Shown: positions 20,570-33,155 of the stretch, piece by piece | How positions within the stretch are numbered: position 1 is the first letter of the stretch | Layout of the letters: every line of letters begins with the position of its first letter | NCBI GenBank assembly: GCA_905331475.1 | Contig: CAJNYU010002675.1 | Location: 124,001 to 188,000 of the forward strand | Length of the DNA: 64,000 bases | Reading direction: 5' to 3' | From: Rotaria socialis | Taxonomy: Eukaryota; Rotifera; Eurotatoria; Philodinida; Philodinidae | Notes under the pieces: generated by a model | The model's database searches: none | What the model was told of the DNA's origin: nothing | Seen by the model: the letters and a program-made list of their open reading frames with translations, nothing else | Position numbers and translations under genes: made by a program

Positions 20570-23500
20570 TTAATCACTGATATTTTTTTCATGCAATTTT
20601 TTCAAACGTTCAATTGCATCGTACAAATCTTTTGAAAATGTCGCCGTTGTTTCCTGTATTCGCAATGATATACCATACATTTCCTTGTATTCTTCATATA
20701 TGGATTTTTTATTATTTATTGTTTTGTATATTTTAACGATTTCTTTAAGAAATGTTTGTATACGTCCATTTAATATCGATAAAAGGCGTTGTGATTCTTG
20801 TACGAATGTTTCGTTATAATCATCGGGATCGGAACTTGTTCTGTGCTGTTCAATTATACCAACACATTCTTGACATTGGAATGCGGCACGTAAGCCTTGT
20901 TGAGAATGCTTTAAACGCGATTGACTATCCGTTGCACCTATAGGTAAAAACAGTGTGTCATTTATTTATAAAAATGGAAGATGAATCAAGGTAACTTGAG
21001 AATATTTGAAACGAGACTATTGAAGCCAATCTAGTCGTACGAACCGAAACTTTGGGAATCACTCAAGTTACCATGATTTATTATCTATTATAGTTACTTT
21101 GAAGTTCAAAATCTGCTAATGCAACTTCTTCAATTAAGAGCCGTAAATATTCAAGTGGATTATCACGAGGTGAAAATAATTCTAGAGCTTTTTGATAATG
21201 TAATGATGCCAGTGCGCGTAAACGTTTTCGACGAGCTGCATTATTCTAAAACAAATTAGGTCAGACCAATTTTTCGAAGTGAATGTTTTCATATAAAAAC
21301 CAACTCTCTTCGTTTTTTAACTTACTTGAGTACGAAACGTATGATGCAATAAAGAAGCTAATCGATGATGAATTGTAGCAGCTCGGTATTTAGCTAATGC
21401 AAAACGATCTGATGATGGCGTATTAAGTTCTACTTCAATATATTTTAATGCTCGTGTCATACAATCAATAATTTCTTTTTCGATCTAAACAAATTCCAGA
21501 GGAAAAAAGCTTAAGATTTGAAATTTATCTTCGTTTTACATCGTCCTGTGACATTGTCATTAATGGTGCAAAGTCTTGAAGTGCTGTCGCCATTGTGAAA
21601 TAAGCATTTGACAATTCCCACGATAGAGTACGATAAACTTCGTGTAGATCAGCACGACTTTCGACTAGCTTTAAACCTTTCAAATAATAATCAAACGCTT
21701 TTTGATAACTTTGCCGTTCTTGTTGAGAGAATTCTTGTCGGACACCGTTTACTACCGGAGCATAGAATTGTGCATAGTACCGCATTAAACGTCCAAGATT
21801 TGAATATGTCAATGCTATATTTGATACGTCATTTATTTTTTCAAATGCTTGAATGCCAGCATCAAAACTTTCGAAACATTTTCGAAATTGATCTTTCGTT
21901 TCCTAAATGCAATATCATTAATTAGCCTGCTGAAATTTTTAGTGTTTTTGAAAACACTGATACTGCCTTAAATTTCGGACATCTTTTCGCTGTACCTTAG
22001 CTGCTTCTTGATCTAAATTTTTGACCGCTTGCGCACATTTATTCATCCAATAGACACCCATTTCATTTCGCACGTTTCCAAAACGTTTTGTTAATAAATT
22101 TAAACGTTTTTTTTCATGATCGCCAAGATTGCGAACTATGTTTATTGCATATTCATAAGCGTGTACACTAGCAAATAGATTGCGATCAATAACCGGTGTT
22201 AATTCCGAAACCCACGAAAATTCTGAATACAAAAAGAAACCATATAAAACTCAATCTCGATAAAAGTTGTTACCCGAAGAATTGGCGTTGACTCCAACTT
22301 CATCAGTAACTTTTTGGATTTCAACATCAACTTCACTCATTTCATTATACTGTTCACGATATTTTTCGACTTCTTCTGCTGTTATATGTGCAATCATTAA
22401 TCGACAATCACCAGCAATACTCATTATATAGGATAATAATTTTTTACATTCGCTACTACTATTATTATGATCCATTGATTGAAGTTTTAATTCGGCACCT
22501 ATAATAAAAATTCGAATTTTTGAAAAGAATCAATGATTTCATTTCGAAAATCTCTTACTATAACAGTTAAGTCCCAAGCGAAGATAACGAAGACAAGAAC
22601 CATAATGTTTTTCTTTTTCACTTCGATCAACGAGACAAAAATAAGCAGCAGCAGCTTTATGTAAAATAATTGCTTTCAAACGATTATCATTGGTTAAATG
22701 ATTTTTATTGTCAATTAAAACTTTCGATGAATGTCGCGTAGCTTGATAAGGTAATGGAACAATAACTTTTGATTTTTCATCAGTATTCGTTGATGACGTT
22801 TCTTGTTCATTGGTTTGCTCAGAAGTAGCTTGAACTCGACGATGGATTGCATTACTTCGAAGAGCCTATTCGAAATATGACCGAAAGTACCGAATCTGTC
22901 ATAGTCAAGTCCATCTAATAGCTTACCTCAACTAAATATTTAAGTGCTTCGGTAGCTCGTTTATCTAGATTTCCATGAATTGGTGCGAGACGTTCGACGT
23001 CAGGAGTTTTTCGAAATCGATTTTGTTGAGGTTGTGCAAGCTGTTTAATATTCACACAAGTATACAAATGTGAATCATTTTCTTCTACAAACGATAACTA
23101 TAAAAAAAAACAAATAGTAAAATAACAAAATCCTAATTCTTTCTTACATCATCGTCTAGTGAGTCCGGATCTGGAATATCGCTTCCATCTGATGTCCAAC
23201 TTTGTTCACTAACATTATCATCGATATAAAGATCAGACATCATATATGCAGCAGCACAATGATATTCAGGAAATTTCTCTGGATTCAACATATCTAAACA
23301 ATGTTTCAATAATGTGCGGATTGTGCCGGATTCTTTTGAACGTGTTTCATGATCAGATTTTGATAACATATTAAGAGCCATTTTATAAAGTAAAGTAGCC
23401 ACCGGTAATGTATAAGGATTATCATCGCGACTTGTGTCACACAGACTTGTTAAATCATATAATTTAACAATATCATCATCGGGACCTATGCAATTCATTA

Positions 23501-24902
23501 CATTTTATTATTGTTAATAAAGAAGTTCGTTTTACCTTTAAATAACCAATATGTATGTCCTTCTTTAGTTGCATTTGCTTTGAGAAATGAAAGAAGATTT
23601 GTTGCTAAATTACGTATCACATTCGCTGGAAATTCACAACCTTCACGATAGGGCAATTCTTCGGTTTTAACTATTTCATAGGATTGAACAATGCCATCAA
23701 CATGATAACACATAGCGAGTTCAGGAACATTACACATTAAATTATCAAGCCAACAATCAATACCAGTTAAGACATTTATAGGTTTATTCATATCTCTATT
23801 GAAAACAACGGTATAACATATTCTTGGAAAATCCTAACAATACCTTAAACGTAAACTAACAGCCGGATGCTGTTCATCGCCGAAAATCGGTAAATCGGAA
23901 CCAATTAACATTTTCATATTTTCAAATGTCCAATTAACTGTTCGTTGAAATGGTGATGGCGATGATTTACTATGAGCATCATGATTTTCGAAATCATTAT
24001 TTGCATTAACAAGATTTTTGATTTGTTGAAGAAGTGTTGCAGCAGTGGCTTCATTTGTTGATGATGTTTGACATTCATTGTTATCGGAATTCTCGGGTAT
24101 GATTTGAGGTAATTCAACACTAATTAGATAATAGTCAATATGTAAAAATAAATAAACATGAGTTAATACCTTTGACATAAAAATTTAACTAAACGATCTT
24201 TTTTTATAAGTTCATCACGTGTTTTATTTTTTTTATAAAAATGTTTCACTGATATATTTCGTGAAATAGAATCAAGAAAAAAATCTCGAAACCATGTCCA
24301 TTCATTCTAAATAAAAATAACGTTCAAAAAAAAAAGAAATAACAACGCACTATATCAATTGTTACTTTTTCAAGACGTAACAAATGTGAATGAACATCGA
24401 ATTCATCAATGAGTATAGTTCGACCCAAACGATGTACCATCATTGATATTTGGCTGTGTTTATTGAATGATACTTTTAGTAATTTTTTTATATGCTATTC
24501 GACAACACAGCAATTTCTATTTTTTCACTCGATGAATATTAATATACGAACCTCAGCATCGGTGATAAGATCAACATCACCCAAACTATCTGTATTTGTA
24601 TTTGCCCAACGAAAACTAAAGGGTTTAATGAATATCCTCTTGTAAATCAAAAACTTGTTGTTTACCTTCCGAAGATATCATCGTGTTTTGCACTCTGTTG
24701 AAGCCAATATGAAAGTAATGTTGCTATATTACTGTTCCATATTGGTATTTCATTCAAATCTATGAAAGAGAACAGTATTGATAGAGAAAACATGAAATGA
24801 AATTCTCTTATCACCTGTATCTTTGTCCAAAAAAGTACATTTAAAAAAAGGAAATGTTGATGGTGAATTCATTGAGACTAGACTTGATGATGATTCCGTC
24901 AT
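20570..24902 (-). CDS. EDRF1: Erythroid differentiation-related factor 1 homolog
   Basis: A multi-exon gene with introns mostly of 50-70 bp. Start chosen at 24902 (MTESSSS) and stop at 20570 (LHEKNISD). Diagnostic stretches in family order include SMMVHRLGRTILIDEFDVH, PFQRTVNWTFENMKML, LIGSDLPIFGDEQHPAVSLR, INVLTGIDCWLDNLMCNVPE, KEGHTYWLFKG, DDDIVKLYDLTSLC, LTKRFGNVRNEMGVYWMN, WELSNAYFTMATALQDFAP and AKYRAATIHHRLASL. EDRF1 is a widely conserved animal protein with TPR-like helical repeats in its C-terminal half; its biochemical role is poorly known, with links to globin expression in mammals. The exon ending at 24552 does not join the next one (near 24480) in phase, off by one base. Divergent partner PIGW starts 211 bp away. 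Confidence 0.9.
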
Positions 24903-25113
24903 GGTAATTTCAATTTTATCGAAAAATATCTATGTTGAGAAAAAACAAAAGCTCATATTATTTTCTATTTTCTACCGATTGACGGTAGTTCATAAGCCAA
25001 TGGAGTTAGTTTTCTCTGTATAATTTATTGGTTTGCAATTGTACCAATCGAAATGGATTCAATCGAATTGTCATCTGAAACAGTCGCGTATATCAACACT
25101 TTCTTAAGATAAC
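24903..25113. promoter_or_regulatory. Divergent promoter between EDRF1 and PIGW
   Basis: The start codons of EDRF1 (minus) and PIGW (plus) are 211 bp apart, so both promoters and 5' UTRs must share this stretch. No specific motif could be named. Confidence 0.55.
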
Positions 25114-26433
25114 ATGGACGATTATCGTCATCGTAAAGAATTATTTGTCAGTAATTTAAATGGCACAACACTGCCTGAGACAGGTTCTATCTTACTGAAT
25201 GGTTGTGCGACGTATTTCCTATGTCAACTGGTAAAAGTTAACATTGCAAAGTCTTCATTCCTTAATTTTCTTCTTGAAAATTCTATTATCGTAATTCCAC
25301 CGTTGTTCGTCTGCACTTTATTATCATCATTCAATTATTTATTTCTCATCGTTCTTTGGTCTCTTTGTTTTCTTATTTATTTTACGCAAAAAGCTTCGGC
25401 AATCAAACTCATTCAAACTAACAATAAATCATATTCTAGTACAATTGAATTATTTCGTGGTCAGATATTAATTGCAACATGCTTATGTATCCTTGCAGTT
25501 GACTTTCCTATATTTCCTCGTCGATATGCTAAAACAGAAAATTACGGTTATTCACTAATGGATAAAGGCGTTGGCTTATTTGCATTAGCACATGGCATCG
25601 TTAGCGCCGAAGCTCGAAATAAACAGACAAGTTTAAAAGACTTGTTTCTCGAAAATTTTATTCTATTTCTATTAGGATTGATCAGATTAATATCGATAAA
25701 ATATTTTTCCTACGTTGAACATGTCAGTGAATATGGTATTCATTGGAATTTCTTTTTAACATTATGTTTTATGAAATTAATTGGATATTATTTATTCAAA
25801 TTAATTAAAAATATTCATTTATTAATTATTTTAATCCTAAGTTTTCATGAATTTATTTTATTGAAATATTTTCATTATGATGATTATTTAATATCGTCAA
25901 ATAATTTAAGAACGAATTTTATCGATGCTAATCGCGAAGGAATATTTTCATTAGGTGGATACGTTTGTTTATATTTAATTGGAATTTCATGTGGAAGATT
26001 TATAATTAAATATGAATACGAGCAAAAATTTAAACAAATGGCAATAAGATTTTTTATTCTAATGATTATTTTATGTGCAATCAGTTATAATCCTTCGAGA
26101 AAATTATGTAATTTATCATATATTTCAAGTACGACTGGATTAGCTTGTATGTGTTTTGCTTGCTACAGTGTGATTCAATGGTTATTGTTACGAAAAAGTT
26201 ATTCAATTGAATCGATGTTAATTAAAAATTTCAATCTTAAAGGTTTAGATATATTTTTATTAGCTAATGTATTAACAGGAATAGTGAATTTAAATATTAA
26301 TACAATTGATTCATCAGATTTTACATCATTCATGATCATTTTACTTTATATGTTTACTGTTAGTTCATTTACATATTTTTGTCCATCGATCATTAAATTA
26401 ATTTTGAAATATTTAAAATTATCGAAAAAATAA
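25114..26433 (+). CDS. PIGW: GPI inositol acyltransferase, PIG-W/Gwt1
   Basis: A single intronless frame of 439 residues. PIG-W acylates the inositol of glucosaminyl-phosphatidylinositol early in GPI-anchor synthesis in the ER membrane. Family landmarks are clear: FVSNLNGTT near the N-terminus, ILAVDFPIFPRRYAKTE, YGYSLMDKGVGLFALAH, GIVSAEAR, VEHVSEYGIHWNFFLTL, ANREGIFSLGGYVCLYLIG, STTGLACMCF and FLLANVLTGIVNLNI. At least ten hydrophobic segments fit the polytopic fold, and the length is close to that of other members (about 450-500). Lack of introns is unusual among its neighbours. AATAAA follows the stop near 26495. It is divergent to EDRF1. Confidence 0.93.
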   Translation: MDDYRHRKELFVSNLNGTTLPETGSILLNGCATYFLCQLVKVNIAKSSFLNFLLENSIIVIPPLFVCTLLSSFNYLFLIVLWSLCFLIYFTQKASAIKLIQTNNKSYSSTIELFRGQILIATCLCILAVDFPIFPRRYAKTENYGYSLMDKGVGLFALAHGIVSAEARNKQTSLKDLFLENFILFLLGLIRLISIKYFSYVEHVSEYGIHWNFFLTLCFMKLIGYYLFKLIKNIHLLIILILSFHEFILLKYFHYDDYLISSNNLRTNFIDANREGIFSLGGYVCLYLIGISCGRFIIKYEYEQKFKQMAIRFFILMIILCAISYNPSRKLCNLSYISSTTGLACMCFACYSVIQWLLLRKSYSIESMLIKNFNLKGLDIFLLANVLTGIVNLNINTIDSSDFTSFMIILLYMFTVSSFTYFCPSIIKLILKYLKLSKK

Positions 26434-26815
26434 CATGTAATATGTCTTTACATGACAATTTCCACGAACTTTTTTCCTTTTTTTTAAATTTTAAATAAAG
26501 AAGTAATTTCAATCGAATAGTATTCAATTGCTGGTATTAGTTACGGCAGGAAAGTTTTGACGAAATAGATAGATGGCGTTAGACTGCTTGATTTTCAATA
26601 AGTATGAAATATATGTAAATGTTGATTAAAAAAAAAAGAAAGAGTAATACAGTAATAAAACGAAAAAGCTGTCGTCTAAAATTCTACGCCACTACGCATT
26701 GAATGACAAACAAAAGAAGCAAAAAAAAATGACTTTGTGTGACTAACTGCAAACCGACTGATTCATATAGATAAAAGTTCGTGTATAAAATAAATGCTTG
26801 TTATTGTTTTTAAAA
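26434..26815. other. Short intergenic stretch between convergent genes
   Basis: Holds the presumed 3' UTRs of PIGW (plus) and the IGFBP7-like gene (minus). Nothing else seen. Confidence 0.5.
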
Positions 26816-28062
26816 TTCTTTGCCACCTAAATAAAATGAAAATAAAATAGGCTAACTCTATTGTTTTCTTTTTCACTTACGTTCGACTCTAACATTACAT
26901 GATCGTTCAACTTTGCCTAATGAATTACTGGCAACGCATGTATATGAACCTTGATCATTGAATTCTAAAGATTGAATTTGAAGCCATGATGTTATAACAT
27001 GTGCATTGGGTCCACCACGAACTAATGTCGATATACGATCATCATCAGCTATAAAAAAAAAAGTATACTTATGTACATCAAATATTTGATTATCAATCAT
27101 ATTCACTTGGATAGACAATTTGCTTTCCTGTTTGCGATCGATAGACCCATTCAACAACAGGTAATGGGACACCAGCAACTTCACATGTCAAAAAAACATT
27201 ACTTCCTGTTTTATTTGTAACGCTTACAGGTGGTACAGTTATTTCCGGTGCTAAAAAATGATACAACGAGATTCTTCTATTGGCGAAAAACAAAACTACC
27301 CTACCTGTATCGCATGGTTTACGTCTTACTACTTTAATAATTGGCTTTTGTTCAATTTTAGCTAGCTTGCTCGATTCCATTAAATGACAATAATTACGAT
27401 ATGTTTTTCCATCGGAACTAATTATATGATGATTAATGTATTTTTAAAGCCATCGGTTTATTTTTCACATACCCGCAAACTTCTACTTGATCATTGCATT
27501 CACATCGTGCCTCGCGTCGTCCACCACGAGCATCCATATGAACTCTATATGTTTAGAAGAAGAAAAAATAATAATAATATTTTATAATCTCCTTCAGTTG
27601 ATTGAATTCATCAAGCATGTAATTTCAGAGGATCTTCTATTAAAATTTCTTGCAAGACTATTCAAATATTTGATACCTACTTGCACTGAAGACTTTCACC
27701 ACAGGCTTCATATTGTTTGCTTGATGGAACATCGGGATGGTTGCATTGTTCGCTCTATTGATTATAAAACGTTTTTGAATATACATGCATTTATTAGTTT
27801 TACGAATCATCTACGAACTTCGCGTTGAGCACAAACTTGACAACAACCACATCTATCGAGTGTCAATCCAGCAAGACATTCTTTGTCCGATGTCTACAAA
27901 TATTATTTTGGTAAAAGGAAAAAATACGAAAATAAAAATAAAGAACTTTACTAATGGACATTTCGATGAATCGCATGGTTCGCACGATCCTGTTTGACCT
28001 GAGACAATCGAATAGACGACTGCCAAAATGAATAATGTTAAAATACGAAGAATAGCCATCAT
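26816..28062 (-). CDS. Secreted IGFBP7-like protein (IB, Kazal, Ig)
   Basis: The start is at 28062 with a signal peptide (MMAILRILTLFILAVVYSIV). Short exons give, in order, an insulin-like growth factor-binding domain (CEPCDSSKCP, ECLAGLTLDRCGCCQVC, YEACGESLQC), a Kazal-like module (CECNDQVEVCG, then SDGKTYRNYCHL) and a C-terminal Ig domain (FLTCEVAGVPLPVVEWVY, NDQGSYTCVASNSLG). This order matches vertebrate IGFBP7 and Kazald1 rather than IGFBP1-6. It should be secreted and bind ligands outside cells. The last coding exon is ambiguous: the frame may run through to a TGA at about 26873 (VERK), or splice at 26880 to a tiny exon ending near 26816 (VERGKEF). A 54-bp intron with good GT-AG ends favours the latter. 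Confidence 0.85.
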
Positions 28063-28739
28063 ATATAATCAATACTAATGAGTAGATATCTTGTTTGTTC
28101 TGTCTTCTTTCGTTCTCGTTACTGCCAATATTATATTTTTATGACTGTGGTTAGACGAGAGAAAGACGGGCGTTCCGTACAACAACCGCGATGATATATT
28201 GACAAATCTCTAACCGATATAGAGAAAAGAAGAGGAAAAAACAGGCCCGAGCAACGACGCCGACGATTATGCCGACAAAAAAAAATGACTTAGCCTTGAT
28301 TTAGTGATATTCCATACGAGCATATCTCTATGTACTAGTCTACTCCAGTGAAGCAAAAATAATGGCCTTCTTATTTTCTTTATCCTTCATATATCGTACA
28401 TATGTGACGATGGATAAGAAAATTCTAGCAAAAAAACAAATAATCCTTTGACTAATAGAATAGTCTTGTTATTGCATAAACATTGCTCTTTTCCTTCGGT
28501 ATTCATATCATCTGGCTGTATGGTGAGTAATCGATTGTATAATCGACGTAAATATAAAAGAGCAGGCAGCAGATAAAACTCTACCATACGGCGTTTTGAT
28601 GCAATTAGTATGATCATTGATACCGAGCAGACAGTGTTTGATATTGTCCTTCAGCGCTTGATGAAAAACAACTCGCATAGTTACAAAAGAAAATAATTCT
28701 TTTATTTTTATGTTTTCGGATTTTTGAACTGATGATAAA
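28063..28739. other. Intergenic between divergent genes
   Basis: Shared upstream region of the IGFBP7-like gene and the kinase. No named motif was recognised. Confidence 0.4.
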
Positions 28740-31700
28740 ATGAGTTCTAAATTCAATGGCATGAATCCAGGCGTGGATAAGCATCATAAAAAGACGTCTG
28801 ATATATCCTATGTAAAATCGATCGGTTTCGATAATCAATTTCATGCAAAGACAGGCACAATTGAAAGGCGAGCACGTTTTTGTCTTGTTTCAATTGTGGA
28901 ATCAAAATCTAATGAACTACATAAATATTTACAAGAACGACAAAAGATGATAAATAAATTTAATAATCTTCTAGCAAAACGCTTGCAAGCTGACGAAAAT
29001 CTTTCATTGGATTCGTTTAAACTGCTACGACAATTAGGCGAAGGAGGTTATGGAACCGTTTTTCTTGCTTATCATGCAGATAGAAATGAATATGTTGCAT
29101 TGAAAGCCATTAGAAAATCTACATTAGTTGAAACAAATGAACAAAATACAATTATTTCTGAAAGACAATACGCATTTGCATTGAATCATCCAAATATTGT
29201 AAATACAAGTAAAATATTTACTTAGCTCGTAGAATTATGTCACAATAACAAATAATATTCTTCTATCAGTGAAATAATGTTGACCGTTCTATTCTTCACT
29301 AACCGGTAGTTTATTTTTTCTTCTTCTCACAGTCACATACTGAAGTGACTGTTGAAACCCATCAGACAATTTCTATGGTTTACAGTTTGTAATAACAACT
29401 ATTTTCCGATATTCATCGATTGTAATTATGTTTATTTGATTCAGGCATAAATCTCTTCTCCATATGATAATTCACAAAAAAAACAAATTATTTCATGTTA
29501 TCCCTGTCACGGAATTATCGATTACGAGCATAGAATTTTAATCAAGATTTCAGCAGAAATAGTCATCCGTATTAAGGATGATTAATTCTGCTGAAATTTC
29601 GATTAATGTCCAATAATCGTAATCGATAATTCCGTGATTAATATAGAGAATATTCAATATTTTTACATCGGTAGTCGAGACTAGTGAATCAGTTTGTCAT
29701 AAAAAATGTTACGATTAGACGTGTTATTAAGAAATTTTCAAAAAAATATACCAAGCCAACCAATATCAAAATCATCAGTCTGCGTAAGTGACAGAGACAG
29801 GGGAAATTATGTCAACTAGCAGTTCTGAACTATTTCTCATTTCCATGTATAGTTGATTCTATTGTTCATGATAGACCGTTAAAATCGAAGAGTAAAAGGT
29901 TAGACTCGCTTCTACACCAAAGCGAGCACAGAAATAAAGTTCCGTTAACATAAATGAACTATGATGTCTTCATGACATTGGCGAAGGATTAAGTAAAATG
30001 AAATTGAATAAGTATGCCTCGAAACAGAGCAATTTCTTCATGATTAAAAGTACTATAATTGTTTCTTTATATTTTAATGCTACAAGGATAGCGTTAACAG
30101 CTGTTGTTGAAGCGATGTTTGAAATAGAAATTACATTCTTTACCGACGAAGAAAAGTTCTCATCAGAGTCATCGACAATCGTTGAAGCTATTGTGTTTTT
30201 AACTAACCGCATAAATAACATTCAAAACAAAATAATCACTTTTTAATTTTCATTATAGGTTCAACTTGTAACAAGTTTTAAAGATAATGAGTATGTTTAT
30301 TTAGCGTTTGAACTTTTACATGGCGGAGATTTATATTCACTAATGGCTTATCAAAAATTAACGGAACTTCAAGCGAAATTTTATTCAGCTCAGATCGTGC
30401 TGACTCTTGATTATTTGCACAGGGTATTTTTCATAGAATTTATTAAAGAAAAGTGCAAGTTAGGCTGAGAAAGTTACACATCATACGGGCTGTTTAAGTT
30501 GTTTTTATAATTCATTGACACAAAGAAAACGAGAGCAAATAACTTATGAATTAAATATGAGAACATCTTGAAAATACTAATAGGCGTAGTTCTTTACTGT
30601 TATCGTAATTAAATATTTATGTTTTAATATCATCCTTGGCATCCCACTTCCACTTCCTATTGTCAAAATAAAGACATTCTTAATTGCAAGATTAAACAGA
30701 ATAAAGAAACGATTCACCAACGGGTAATTTCCATAGACCGTAACTTTGACTCTTCAAGAAATTCTTATCTTTATTTAAATAATCGACTACTCATCCTCAT
30801 TTCGTGCCATGTTTCTAAACTGAATCTATGTCCCGGAATGAAGCTAACGGAAAATTAATTTGTACCTTAAACAGGCGCATTGCCGAATTCACAAAGAAAA
30901 TGTATTTTTATGCTTCAGTGCAAAGTAGTCTTTCGTGATCTAAAACCTGAAAATATCGTCTTGACACAACGTGGCTATATTAAACTAATCGATCTTGGCT
31001 TGGCAAAAATTATTCGCGGTTATAGTAAAACATTTTGTGGCACTCCACACTATATCGGCAAGTTTTTTTCTGTTTATTTTACATTTAATTATGCAATCAA
31101 TTTTTTAATTATTCAGCACCTGAGATCATCATGCATCAGCCATATACAATATCACCTGATTATTGGACATTGGGCATCGTTATTCATGAATTAGTGACTG
31201 GTGATGCGCCCTTCGATCGAACATACAGAATAGGTTCAAATACAAATGATAGCGAATCAATCGAATACGAATATGATTTTCGATCGAAGAGTACTATCGA
31301 AAATCATATATCGAATATTATCCATTCGTCATCAAAGCATTACAACATGTAAAACGAAAGAAATTCTTATCTATAGAGTGTTCTGAAAAAAATGCTTTTT
31401 TCTTCGCTTTTCATTAATAATGATGATCTAAGACATTGTTCTGTATTTCAAATAGCCTTGGGGAATCAATAGTAAATTCCGAAGAAAATGCAATTAAAAC
31501 ATTCAGATACAGTTACAGTCCGTTGAGAATTCTAACTATTTATGAAAATAACCAGAGAAGAGTAACTTATGATTAAACTTCACATAGGAGCAAACACTTG
31601 AACAATAATATTTAATACAAACATATCTTTTCCTTTACTTTTAGTTTTCAATGAGATATAAGTGTGAGGAATTTGAGTTTTTCTTTTTATATTTCATTGC

Positions 31701-32510
31701 GATACCCTACTGTTTAATAAACTATTGAATCATTGAGAGAGTACAGTACTGCGTCCATGATATAATATTAAACTAAAATGTATAATTAATTGTTCTTAAA
31801 AGTAATCGAATACAAGAAATAGAAAGGCAGTGAGAATTATTTTATCCTGAGAGATATTTGTTCGAGAAGTTCAACAGCTCTAATCTTGTATGGGTATATT
31901 TTTCTCTTATAAAAAACAACGCGCTTTTTAATTTGATTTCATGGGGATAGGTTTATGACAAACAAACAGCATCGTCCCCATATTAGGTAAATCTTAGTTT
32001 TTTGTATCAATCTCTAATTTTATTTACTTATGAAGTTCTTCTATGAAGAAGAAAAAGATAGGTACGATTGCCGTGAGACAAAACAGAGCTTGTACGAGTG
32101 ATATAATAGTCAGTAAAAGTAGAATCTATCTGCGTTTAGTGAATGAGATTCAGAAGGTATCAAACGAATTGATTTTTTTCCATTCTAAATTCCATAATAG
32201 GTATCTTCGAATCATCAATGGTTGTGCATCAATTAATCTTAAACATTCAAGTATAAATTGTTTATCAATTATACGCGGTTTACTTCAATATAATGTTGAA
32301 CAACGTCTCGGATGTGGCAAACGTGGCACTCTAGATATTATTGAACATGCTTGGTTCGACGAAGTTAATTTCTGGACATTATATCAACAGAAATACATAG
32401 CTCCGTTTATTCCTATTCGTAAATATATTTTCACAGATCGATATGAAGATGACACAATACTTAGGTTTACGGCGAAAAATCTATACGAAAGTGAATTTAA
32501 GGAATTTTAA
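28740..32510 (+). CDS. Divergent PKA-like (AGC) protein kinase
   Basis: Five exons join in phase: 28740-29198, 30259-30423, 30919-31057, 31117-31348 and 32201-32510, giving about 434 residues. Kinase motifs: glycine loop LGEGGYGTV, catalytic lysine in YVALKAI, catalytic loop [10 protein letters not shown] (F where PKA has Y), magnesium motif DLGLAK in place of DFG, activation segment [11 protein letters not shown], and the AGC tail [13 protein letters not shown] ending in SEFKEF, which matches the C-terminal FxxF of PKA catalytic subunits. Exon 4 has an Asn/Ser/Glu-rich insert after APFDR. Introns 1, 2 and 4 are 0.5-1.06 kb, unusually long here; intron 3 is 59 bp and starts with GC. The DLG and FRD variants suggest a specialised but probably active paralog. 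N-terminal 90 residues are not recognised. Confidence 0.85.
29508..29636. repeat. Long perfect-looking foldback in kinase intron 1
   Basis: Two arms of about 60 bp, starting CACGGAATTATCGATTACGA on each strand, face each other with almost no loop (centre near 29572). A few mismatches occur mid-arm. No target duplication was found. It could be a foldback MITE, and the transcript would form a strong hairpin. Confidence 0.7.
31058..31116 (+). other. GC-AG intron in the kinase gene
   Basis: Exon 3 ends TATATCG and the intron starts GCAAGT, ending ATTCAG. Splicing here restores the invariant APE motif (ATC G|CA CCT GAG), so the non-standard GC donor is required. Confidence 0.8.
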
Positions 32511-32825
32511 TGTAAAATAGTATCGCCTGTGAGAGATTCGTGATACATTTTTCCGGTCATTATACATATAGTTATTATGATTGACTGGCGGATATGAATG
32601 TGTTTGTTATATTTGTAAAGAAGAGTGAAATCGCATATTTTACTGATTATATTATAATTTATTTGCGCACTAATATTCATCGCAAGTTAGTTATTATGTA
32701 CGCCATCAGATTTGCAATTGACGTACGGCTGACTATTTCCGTTAAAAAATAAAATATATCGACAATAAATAAAAAACACCCTTTTTCCCTTCTATTCTTC
32801 TTCCTATTTGTTTCTCTTTATTTAG
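32511..32825. other. Intergenic upstream of first peptide precursor
   Basis: AT-rich. The last bases before the next ATG are TTCTCTTTATTTAG, a good splice acceptor, so a 5' UTR intron or spliced-leader addition is possible. Confidence 0.45.
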
Positions 32826-33155
32826 ATGTCCGGATATTTTTTATCAACATTTGGATTTATCGCGTTCTTACTTCTTGCTACATTTGTCTCATGTTCGCCC
32901 GTATTTATTCAAGATGATGATATATCTACCGAACACGACGATCAATATCTTCGCAAAACCGACAGCAATGAAGAAGCCATGAAAATTATGGTACCGACGA
33001 TACTATCATTTCTTCGAGATGAGCGTTCAACAATTTTATATCCTCGTGTACATCGTAATGCATGGTATCGAGTGTCAACATATCAACATCGGCAACCATC
33101 GATTTCCGAAGAAAAAAACGATGGTAATTCTGTTATGCGATGGGGCCGTAAATGA
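32826..33155 (+). CDS. Neuropeptide-like precursor ending in an MRWamide signal
   Basis: 109 residues. The N-terminus has a strong signal peptide (FLSTFGFIAFLLLATFVSC). The C-terminus is NSVMRWGRK followed by the stop: the Gly before a dibasic site is the standard signal for C-terminal amidation, so the likely product ends in VMRW-amide. The middle is acidic, then rich in R/H/Y (YPRVHRNAWYRV, YQHRQP). The end resembles FMRFamide peptides with W for F. No known precursor family could be assigned. It has a plus-strand neighbour 480 bp downstream of similar design. Secreted neuropeptide is inferred from architecture only. Confidence 0.65.
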   Translation: MSGYFLSTFGFIAFLLLATFVSCSPVFIQDDDISTEHDDQYLRKTDSNEEAMKIMVPTILSFLRDERSTILYPRVHRNAWYRVSTYQHRQPSISEEKNDGNSVMRWGRK

